The notes beneath the pieces were generated by a model. The model ran no database searches, was not told where the DNA came from, and saw nothing but the letters and a program-made list of their open reading frames with translations. A DNA stretch of 18,848 nucleotides from Bacillota bacterium (GTDB lineage: Bacteria; Bacillota; Clostridia; Clostridiales; Clostridiaceae). The position numbers and the translations under genes are program-made. Positions within the stretch are counted from its first letter, which is position 1; every line of letters begins with the position of its first letter. Below are positions 7,300 to 12,781 of the stretch, piece after piece. The stretch is from positions 1 to 18,848 of the forward strand of contig JAUZPI010000078.1 of the NCBI GenBank assembly GCA_030706015.1, in the 5' to 3' direction.

Positions 7300-8367
7300 T
7301 CACCTTATATCTACTAAATAATCAGTATCTATAGTTAGTTCCTCAAAACTTGCCATATTGTTTATCACTTTGAGTGATGCTTCAATTATGTTAAAGGCAA
7401 GCGGACATCCTGTACCTTCTCCCAATCTCATGTTTAAATGTAAAAATGGCTGAAGCCCCAATTCCTTCATCATATAAATTGCCCCTGGTTCAGCTGATAA
7501 ATGAGAAGCGAACATGAAATCTCTTGCATGTGGATTTAATCTATATGCACAAAGAGCCGCAGCTGAGGATATAAATCCATCTATAACAATTGGAACTCTG
7601 TTCTTTGCTGCTCCTAAGAAGCAGCCGCATAAACCAGCTATATCTAAGCCCCCTACTTTTGCTATAACATCTATTACATCCTCTTTGTCAGGTTGATTAA
7701 TTTCTATAGCCTTTTTTATCACAGCTTTTTTATTATCATATTGTTCCTCTGTTAAACCTGCACCTTTGCCAACCACTTCATCTACACTCATGCCCGATAA
7801 AACACTTAACACAGCAGAACTTGTTGAGGTATTTCCTATGCCCATTTCACCAGTTCCTAGCAGGTCATAGCCTTCCTTTACTAATTTATCCACCATCTCT
7901 ATACCGACTTCAATTGCTTTAATAGCTTCTTCTCTTGTCATAGCCGGTTCCTTGGACATATTTTTAGTACCATAAGCAACTTTTCTTTTAATTATTTTTT
8001 TATTCTTTAGATCAGCATTTACTCCAACATCCACTACAGTTAACTCTGAATTTCCGTGGTCAGCTAATACACAAACCCCTGTTATTCCTTTTATAAAATT
8101 TTCTGTCATAATTGCTGTTAAGTTTTGGGGGCAGGAACTTACCCCATCCTCTGTAACTCCATTATCTGCACACATTATAATTATATTTTTCTTGTTTATA
8201 CTATTGTTCAATTTACCTGTTATTCCAGCCATTTTTGCTGCCATTTCTTCAAGAACCCCAAGACTTCCAATAGGTTTTAGTAATCCATCTAATCTTTTTT
8301 GCGCCTCTAACACTTTATCTTCATAATTCGGCTTTATACTTTCTAATGTCTCGTTTAATAAACTCAT
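7300..8367 (-). CDS. cobT: Nicotinate-nucleotide:dimethylbenzimidazole phosphoribosyltransferase
   Basis: 355 aa. It activates a lower-ligand base (typically dimethylbenzimidazole) with nicotinate mononucleotide to form alpha-ribazole phosphate for the nucleotide loop. GTGEMGIGNT (171-180) and the C-terminal LGEGTG (315-320) are diagnostic; Glu317 falls at exactly the number of the catalytic Glu in Salmonella CobT. Length matches the family. GGAGG lies 7 bp before the ATG. It is the first gene of the B12 unit and directly follows the cobalamin riboswitch and its terminator, so the whole downstream operon should fall when adenosylcobalamin is abundant. Clostridial CobT enzymes can accept other bases, so the lower ligand is uncertain. 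Confidence 0.96.
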   Translation of the reverse strand: MSLLNETLESIKPNYEDKVLEAQKRLDGLLKPIGSLGVLEEMAAKMAGITGKLNNSINKKNIIIMCADNGVTEDGVSSCPQNLTAIMTENFIKGITGVCVLADHGNSELTVVDVGVNADLKNKKIIKRKVAYGTKNMSKEPAMTREEAIKAIEVGIEMVDKLVKEGYDLLGTGEMGIGNTSTSSAVLSVLSGMSVDEVVGKGAGLTEEQYDNKKAVIKKAIEINQPDKEDVIDVIAKVGGLDIAGLCGCFLGAAKNRVPIVIDGFISSAAALCAYRLNPHARDFMFASHLSAEPGAIYMMKELGLQPFLHLNMRLGEGTGCPLAFNIIEASLKVINNMASFEELTIDTDYLVDIR

Positions 8368-8393
8368 AATAATTCCTCCATATAATTAAAATA

Positions 8394-8418
8394 GCCCCTA
8401 ACCTTAAAGGTTAGGGGC
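8394..8418 (-). terminator. Terminator hairpin of the cobalamin riboswitch expression platform
   Basis: GCCCCTAACCTT (8394-8405) and AAGGTTAGGGGC (8407-8418) form a perfect 12-bp dyad. On the minus strand it is followed by TATTTTAATTAT and then the cobT ribosome binding site. A strong GC-rich stem between a B12 aptamer and the first gene is the usual transcription-off element. The U-tract is imperfect and the stem ends close to the ribosome binding site. Confidence 0.8.
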
Positions 8419-8515
8419 GTAATATCCTATAAAACTGCAAAAAAAATCCCGCAAGAAATATATTTACATAATATAATCCATCCACGCTACTTCCTTTCCC
8501 TCCGAAGGCTTCGCT

Positions 8516-8670
8516 CAGTTTTTGGCAGGTCTCCTGACTAACGGGTCTTCCTCCTTCTCCCTTCCCGGATGGCTCCAGTGGAAACAGAACTTGTCGCCGT
8601 ATACAGTAGCGGGGGCTGTAGTGGATTTTCACCACTTTCCCTATTAAACTAAAAATAGTACCAGAAACTG
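8516..8670 (-). promoter_or_regulatory. Cobalamin riboswitch aptamer
   Basis: Read on the minus strand, the region holds the class hallmarks in order: AATAGGGAAAGTGGTGAAAATCC-type core (about 8647-8625), the GCCCCCGCTACTGT loop, and the B12 box TTAGTCAGGAGACCTGCC (about 8541-8524). Closing stem P1 is visible as CAGTTTCTGG (8670-8661) with CCAAAAACTG (8525-8516), 9 of 10 pairs. It binds adenosylcobalamin or a related corrinoid and controls the cobT-to-btuD operon through the downstream terminator. Confidence 0.95.
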
Positions 8671-8688
8671 CTTATTCAATTTACTTAA

Positions 8689-8718
8689 ATTATAGTCATA
8701 ATATTTTAGAGTTGTCAA
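8689..8718 (-). promoter_or_regulatory. Sigma-A-type promoter of the cob/btu operon
   Basis: On the minus strand TTGACA (8718-8713) and TATAAT (8694-8689) are separated by 18 bp, both perfect consensus hexamers. Transcription should start near 8682, just before the riboswitch aptamer, giving a leader of about 315 nt ahead of cobT. Confidence 0.85.
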
Positions 8719-8744
8719 CAATAATGAATAAAAATATTTATTCT

Positions 8745-8777
8745 AAAAAAGCTGCTTGGACTAAATCCAGCAGCTTT
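8745..8777 (-). terminator. Terminator of the rhodanese-thioredoxin-C_GCAxxG operon
   Basis: On the minus strand AAAGCTGCTGGA pairs with TCCAAGCAGCTTT (one bulged A) around TTTAG, and a run of six T residues follows. It sits 15 bp past the stop of the four-cysteine protein gene. Confidence 0.88.
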
Positions 8778-8792
8778 GGATTATTTTTATGG

Positions 8793-9155
8793 TTACTTTT
8801 CAAATATCTTGTTTAAATTTTCAAAGGTATACTCTACAATTTCAGCACAGCTTATACCATTCTTCTTTAAATCCACACAGTTCTCTGAGCCATATTTCTC
8901 TCTTACATCTTTTATTAACTTATTTGTAAGACCTCTTGCCTCATTTTGTTCCTCGTTGCTTTCTCTTCCTTTTAAAGAACCTATAATAACTGCAGCTGCC
9001 CCTACTGCTCCACAAACACTGCCTACAGTGAATCCTGTTCCCATACCGCTTCCTAAGCCTATTGGAATGTTAGTGTTGTTCTTTTCATTAAAAGCCTTAA
9101 TTACAGCCTCTCCACAAGTAAAACCCTGCTTGTGATATTCTGATGGTTTATTCAT
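8793..9155 (-). CDS. C_GCAxxG_C_C family protein (putative four-cysteine redox protein)
   Basis: 120 aa from the ATG at 9155, which has GGGAGG (9165-9170) 9 bp upstream; the ATG at 9164 abuts that site and is unlikely. Four cysteines match the family pattern: Cys14 (FTCGEAV), Cys48 in GSVCGAVGAAAVIIG, Cys93 (ENCVDL) and Cys103 (ISCAEI). The family is widespread in anaerobes, often next to redox or metal genes. It is thought to bind a redox centre or metal, but its biochemical role is not firmly established. Here it is the last gene of an operon with a rhodanese and a thioredoxin under an ArsR-type operator. That suggests a job in thiol, persulfide or metal chemistry, perhaps as a thioredoxin substrate. 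No signal peptide or TM anchor is evident. Confidence 0.9.
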   Translation of the reverse strand: MNKPSEYHKQGFTCGEAVIKAFNEKNNTNIPIGLGSGMGTGFTVGSVCGAVGAAAVIIGSLKGRESNEEQNEARGLTNKLIKDVREKYGSENCVDLKKNGISCAEIVEYTFENLNKIFEK

Positions 9156-9170
9156 AATACTCATCCTCCC

Positions 9171-9491
9171 TTAATTATTCCAGTATTCTAATTTAGCTTT
9201 TAAAGTACTCTTTGGTACAAATCCTACAATTTTATCAACTTCTTTACCATTCTTAAATATTAGCATAGTTGGTACACCCATTATATTATATTCCCTTGAT
9301 AATTCGCTGCTTTGATCCACATCAACCTTGAATATTTTTACTTTACCATCCAGCTCCTGGGATAATTCATCCAATATAGGAGCGATCATTTTACATGGAC
9401 CACACCACTGAGCAAAGTAGTCCACTAAGACAACACCTTCCCCTTTTATAACATTATCCTGAAATTCTACCTTATTAATTACCTTCGCCAT
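9171..9491 (-). CDS. trxA: Thioredoxin
   Basis: 106-aa classical thioredoxin. The active site WCGPC (Cys30, Cys33) lies in DYFAQWCGPCKMIAP, with the cis-proline loop at GVPT (72-75). Length and motif order match cytosolic thioredoxins, which reduce protein disulfides and also remove sulfane sulfur from persulfides. GGGAGG precedes the ATG by about 9 bp. It sits 25 bp after a rhodanese gene and 15 bp before the four-cysteine protein gene, all probably on one mRNA from the promoter at 9898-9926. That context suggests a dedicated thioredoxin for a sulfur-stress operon rather than the general housekeeping copy; this is inference, and no reductase gene is nearby. Confidence 0.96.
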   Translation of the reverse strand: MAKVINKVEFQDNVIKGEGVVLVDYFAQWCGPCKMIAPILDELSQELDGKVKIFKVDVDQSSELSREYNIMGVPTMLIFKNGKEVDKIVGFVPKSTLKAKLEYWNN

Positions 9492-9516
9492 ATTAATTAC
9501 CTCCCAAATTTATATG

Positions 9517-9837
9517 TTATTTTTTTAAACTGCCTCTGTAGCCTCCAGTTCCTCCAGATACATTTACAATATTAAATCCTCTTTCCTTTAAGATACCACA
9601 AGCTCTTGAGCTTCTGCCTCCAGATTGACAAATAATATGATATTCTTTTGATTTATCTAAATACTTTTCTGGTTCAGCGATAATATTATTCATTGGAATA
9701 TTTTTAGCTGTAGGCAAATGTCCGCTCTTATATTCATATGGTTCTCTAATATCTATTAAATTTATTTTTCCTAATAATCCATCTAACTCATTTACATTAA
9801 CTGAATTTACACTATTCTTAAATAAAAATGAAAACAT
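9517..9837 (-). CDS. Single-domain rhodanese (sulfurtransferase), copy 1
   Basis: 106 aa from the ATG at 9837, which is well spaced from GGGAGG; a start at 9861 would lack a ribosome binding site. It is a GlpE/PspE-type single rhodanese domain: IDIREPYEYKSGHLPTAKNIP, then the six-residue active loop CQSGGRS with catalytic Cys70, then the C-terminal GGTGGYRG motif. Such proteins carry sulfane sulfur as a cysteine persulfide and pass it to thiols such as thioredoxin. It is the first gene of the operon with trxA and the four-cysteine protein, starting about 55 bp after the promoter and operator. It is 65/93 identical to the second rhodanese at 10568-10870. No signal peptide is seen, so it should be cytosolic. 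Confidence 0.94.
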   Translation of the reverse strand: MFSFLFKNSVNSVNVNELDGLLGKINLIDIREPYEYKSGHLPTAKNIPMNNIIAEPEKYLDKSKEYHIICQSGGRSSRACGILKERGFNIVNVSGGTGGYRGSLKK

Positions 9838-9876
9838 ATTTCTACCTCCCAAATTATACATCGCTTTATTTATATA

Positions 9877-9926
9877 TTAGCAATTACTTATATACTTATA
9901 ATACACAAATATTTTTCTCTTGTCAA
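9877..9926 (-). promoter_or_regulatory. Promoter and ArsR-type operator of the rhodanese-trx operon
   Basis: On the minus strand TTGACA (9926-9921), a 17-bp spacer and TATTAT (9903-9898) make a near-consensus promoter. A 26-bp element at 9877-9902 covers the -10 and start site; its core on the plus strand is a tandem TACTTATA TACTTATA preceded by TTAGCAAT. The same element, 22 of 26 positions identical, overlaps the -10 of the arsR promoter at 10406-10431. A shared element over both -10 boxes is a strong repressor-site signature; the adjacent ArsR protein is the obvious candidate. Confidence 0.75.
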
Positions 9927-9984
9927 CTCTTTAATAAAAATTTTATTATCTCATAGTTTTCCTACATAAAGCTGCTTAAAATAA

Positions 9985-10014
9985 AAAAATCCAGATTGTA
10001 TTCTCTGGATTTTT
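9985..10014 (-). terminator. Terminator of the arsR transcript
   Basis: AAAAATCCAGA (9985-9995) and TCTGGATTTTT (10004-10014) form a perfect 11-bp dyad, with a T run on the minus strand. It lies 12 bp after the arsR stop, so the regulator and the rhodanese operon downstream are separate transcripts. Confidence 0.88.
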
Positions 10015-10026
10015 GTTACAAACATT

Positions 10027-10314
10027 TTAATCTATGTCACAGTAATTTTTCTTTAATTCATTTATTATATTTATTATTCGTTTATCTTGTATTGAATAAG
10101 TAATTGAAAGCCCGCTCTTACTTGATTCCAATATTTTATTAGCCTTTAATAAGGTTAGATGCTGAGATAAAGCTGGCTGTGTAACATGACTTAGCCTCTC
10201 ATGAAGCTCACTTACTGTCATGGGCCGCTCTATTAAATGACATACTATTGCTAATCTATTTTCATTGGATAATACCTTAAGCAATTCTGATATTTCTTTA
10301 GCTTTTTCTAGCAT
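10027..10314 (-). CDS. ArsR/SmtB-family repressor with SqrR/BigR-like cysteine pair
   Basis: 95 aa, one winged helix-turn-helix. LLKVLSNENRLAIVCHL (11-27) is the typical ArsR opening. The recognition helix follows in VTQPALSQHLTLLKA (44-58), then a short wing. Cys25 (in RLAIVCHL) and Cys92 (in KKNYCDID) are the only cysteines. As I recall, these positions match the paired cysteines of the persulfide sensors SqrR, BigR and YgaV, which release DNA when linked by sulfane sulfur; the CxC-type metal site of classical ArsR is absent. GGAGG precedes the ATG by 7 bp. It lies between two rhodanese genes and has the repeated operator over its own promoter, suggesting autoregulation. A metal- or redox-sensing role remains possible. 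Confidence 0.9.
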   Translation of the reverse strand: MLEKAKEISELLKVLSNENRLAIVCHLIERPMTVSELHERLSHVTQPALSQHLTLLKANKILESSKSGLSITYSIQDKRIINIINELKKNYCDID

Positions 10315-10405
10315 ACTGCTACCTCCAGTTTATTAAACACATAATGATTTTTTCTAAATCCACCATAGTGAATGCAAATTACTAACTTTTTGACATGTGG
10401 ATACA

Positions 10406-10455
10406 TTAGCGGTTACTTATGTACTTATATTAATTCAATGCTTATGTTTTGTCAA
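10406..10455 (-). promoter_or_regulatory. Promoter and operator of arsR
   Basis: On the minus strand TTGACA (10455-10450), a 17-bp spacer and TAATAT (10432-10427). The element at 10406-10431 (plus-strand core TACTTATG TACTTATA after TTAGCGGT) matches the one at 9877-9902 in 22 of 26 positions and sits in the same place relative to the -10. The arsR leader would be about 105 nt. The dual occurrence supports autoregulation together with control of the rhodanese operon. Confidence 0.75.
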
Positions 10456-10467
10456 TGTATTAATATA

Positions 10468-10540
10468 AAAAGCCTGTGGTAATTTAGCTGCTCTCCCCCA
10501 AAATAAATTGGTTCAAAAAGCTTTAGTCCCACAGACCTTT
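10468..10540 (-). terminator. Possible terminator after rhodanese copy 2
   Basis: On the minus strand AAAGGTCTGTGG (10540-10529) can pair with CCACAGGCTTTT (10479-10468) in 12 pairs with two G-U wobbles, ending in a T run. The loop is long (49 nt), with a small CCAA/TTGG stem inside, so efficiency is uncertain. It would end the efflux-rhodanese transcript just before the arsR promoter. Confidence 0.5.
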
Positions 10541-10567
10541 AGAATCCAATAAATAACTGAATTTAAT

Positions 10568-10870
10568 TTATTTTCTTAATTTTCCTCTGTAGCTCCCTGT
10601 ACCACCAGCTACATTTATAACATCATATCCTTTCTGCCAAAGAAAAGTGCAGGTTCTTAGACTCCTGCCCCCAGATTGACAGATAATATAATACCTTTTT
10701 GATCTATCCAAATACTTTCCGGGATCAGAAATAATCTTGTTCATTGGTATATTTTTAGCTGTAGGTAAGTGTCCGCTCTTGTACTCATAAGGCTCTCTAA
10801 CGTCTATTAAATTGACTCTTCCAAGCAGGCCGTCAATTACATTTACATCTATTGAATTAAAATAACCCAT
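10568..10870 (-). CDS. Single-domain rhodanese, copy 2
   Basis: 100 aa from the ATG at 10870, 9 bp from GGAGG; the ATG at 10876 is only 3 bp from it. Same layout as copy 1: LIDVREPYEYKSGHLPTAKNIP, active loop CQSGGRS with catalytic Cys64, and GGTGSYRG near the end. Identity to copy 1 is 65 of 93 aligned residues, with the region around the active site best conserved and the helix after it most diverged (LWQKGYDVI versus LKERGFNIV). It begins 36 bp after the stop of the ABC exporter gene, with no clear promoter in between, so it is probably the last gene of the marR efflux transcript. The pair looks like a duplication now under two different controls. Confidence 0.93.
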   Translation of the reverse strand: MGYFNSIDVNVIDGLLGRVNLIDVREPYEYKSGHLPTAKNIPMNKIISDPGKYLDRSKRYYIICQSGGRSLRTCTFLWQKGYDVINVAGGTGSYRGKLRK

Positions 10871-10906
10871 ATACATATACCTCCAGAGCTATATGATAAT
10901 GTACCA

Positions 10907-12775
10907 TCAATTTTCTAAAACATTACTAAATTGATTAGAATACATACTATAATATACTCCTCTTTGGCTTATAAGTTCATCATGATTTCCACTTTCCACA
11001 ATTTCACCATGGTCTATTACCATTATTGTATCAGCATCCCGAATAGTACTTAATCTATGAGCTATTATGAAACTGGTACGATCCTTCATAAGCTTTAACA
11101 TAGCCTCCTGTATATTAAGCTCAGTACGAGTATCTACACTGCTAGTAGCCTCATCCAATATCAGTATGGATGGGTTAGACAATATTGCTCTGGCTATGGC
11201 TAAAAGCTGCCTTTCGCCTTGGCTTAAATTACTGCCGCTCTCTGAAAGCACCGTATCATACCCCTTGGGCAGCCTTTTTATAAATACATCTGCATTAGCC
11301 ATGGCTGCAGCTCTCTCCATCTCTTCATCAACAGCGTCTAATCTTCCATATTTAATATTTTCCCTAATGGTGCCTGAAAAAAGATATGTGTCTTGAAGTA
11401 CTATTCCAAAACATTTTCTAAGGCTGTCTCTGGTATATTCACGTATATCTCTTCCATCTATAGAAATGCTTCCTTCAGTAACATCATAGAATCTTGTTAA
11501 TAAATTCACTATAGTTGTTTTACCTGCACCAGTAGGTCCTACTAGGGCTATACTGCTGCCCTTTGGAGCTTGAAAATTTATATTTTTCAAAATAGGTACA
11601 CCACTGCGATAACCAAAGGAAACCTTATTAAATACCACATGACCTTTAGGCTGTTTTAGCTCCACCGCTGCCTTAGAATCCTCTGGCTCTTCCTTTTCGT
11701 CTATTATATCAAACACCCTCTCAGCCCCTGCTACTGCCGATTGAAGAGTATTAAATATATTGGCTAAATCATTTAAAGGTCTTGAAAACTGTCTTGAATA
11801 ACTCAAAAAGCTGGCTATTATTCCTACAGTTATTATGTTATTTACAGCTAAAGCTCCTCCTACTGCTGCCACTGCTGCAAAACCTATATTATTAATGACG
11901 TTCATCATCGGCATTATATAACCAGACCATATCTGTGCCTTTAAACCTACTTCGCACAACCTTGAGTTTACCTCATCAAATTGTTCAATAGCTTTATCCT
12001 CATGGTTAAAAGCTTTCACCACCTGAAGTCCTGAAATTGTTTCTTCAATATGTCCATTAAGCTTTCCAAGTTCCATCTGTTGACTCTTAAATAACACTTG
12101 AGTCTTCTTCGCTATTGTACGTGTTAGTATAAATACCATAGGTACAGTTATTATACTTGATAAGGTAAGCGTTGGACTCAGTATAAGCATCATTATAAAG
12201 GAACCTGCAATAGTAATAGCTCCTGTCATCAATTGTATGGTAGATTGAGATATTGTGGTACTTACATTGTCTATGTCATTTGATAATCTGCTCATAACCT
12301 CACCATGGGTATGAATATCAAAAAATGCTATTGGAAGCTTTTGAAGCTTATCAAAAAGAGTTTTTCTTAAACCTTTAACTATTTTTTGAGATACTCCTGC
12401 CATAAGCCAGCCTTGAAGAAAGGTAAGTATAGTGTCTCCAATATATGCCGCAGCTAAGGTTAATACCATTATCTCCAGCATGCTAAAATCTACATGGCCG
12501 CCAGCTTTAGACATGGCATCTACTGATCGTCCTATTAGGTATGGAATTGATAAACCTAAGGCAGAGTCAATTATAATAAACATAAAAATTATTAATAACA
12601 ACTTTCGCTGACTGCCAAAATACGTCCACAGCCTTGCTAAGGTCCTTTTAAAATTCTTTGGTTTAACTATAGGCATCATGCCTCTAGGACCTCCCCCTCG
12701 TCTGCCAGGCATAGCTGCACCAAGGGCAGCTGGAATGTTCCCTTGCTGATTATTTCTTTCATTTTCCCTTGCCAT
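10907..12775 (-). CDS. ABC exporter half-transporter, catalytic-type ATPase site (subunit 2 of heterodimer)
   Basis: 622 aa, six-helix exporter membrane domain fused to an ATPase domain. A Gly/Pro/Arg-rich N-terminal tail (about 1-40) precedes the helices, as in many LmrD/BmrD-type subunits. Walker A is GPTGAGKTT (413-421), Q-loop Gln461, Walker B ILILDE (537-542) with intact catalytic Glu542, and switch His573. The signature is LSQGE (517-521) instead of LSGGQ. The partner gene ends 6 bp upstream, with this gene's GGAGG overlapping that end. Because this subunit keeps Glu and His while its partner does not, the two should form a heterodimer with one active and one degenerate ATP site. Probable role: export of drugs or other hydrophobic compounds. 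Confidence 0.94.
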   Translation of the reverse strand: MARENERNNQQGNIPAALGAAMPGRRGGGPRGMMPIVKPKNFKRTLARLWTYFGSQRKLLLIIFMFIIIDSALGLSIPYLIGRSVDAMSKAGGHVDFSMLEIMVLTLAAAYIGDTILTFLQGWLMAGVSQKIVKGLRKTLFDKLQKLPIAFFDIHTHGEVMSRLSNDIDNVSTTISQSTIQLMTGAITIAGSFIMMLILSPTLTLSSIITVPMVFILTRTIAKKTQVLFKSQQMELGKLNGHIEETISGLQVVKAFNHEDKAIEQFDEVNSRLCEVGLKAQIWSGYIMPMMNVINNIGFAAVAAVGGALAVNNIITVGIIASFLSYSRQFSRPLNDLANIFNTLQSAVAGAERVFDIIDEKEEPEDSKAAVELKQPKGHVVFNKVSFGYRSGVPILKNINFQAPKGSSIALVGPTGAGKTTIVNLLTRFYDVTEGSISIDGRDIREYTRDSLRKCFGIVLQDTYLFSGTIRENIKYGRLDAVDEEMERAAAMANADVFIKRLPKGYDTVLSESGSNLSQGERQLLAIARAILSNPSILILDEATSSVDTRTELNIQEAMLKLMKDRTSFIIAHRLSTIRDADTIMVIDHGEIVESGNHDELISQRGVYYSMYSNQFSNVLEN

Positions 12776-12781
12776 ATCACG

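Noticed and set aside
8411..8635. 74-codon open frame on the minus strand
   Set aside because: It lies wholly inside the cobalamin riboswitch and its expression platform; the open frame is incidental.
8516..8670. Searched for tRNA or other RNA genes in the non-coding gaps
   Set aside because: Apart from the cobalamin riboswitch and the unexplained lipoprotein leader, no tRNA, rRNA or T-box signature was seen.
10027..10314. ArsR protein considered as an arsenic or cadmium/zinc sensor
   Set aside because: There is no CxC metal motif in the recognition-helix region and no arsenic, metal ATPase or reductase gene nearby; sulfur genes flank it instead.
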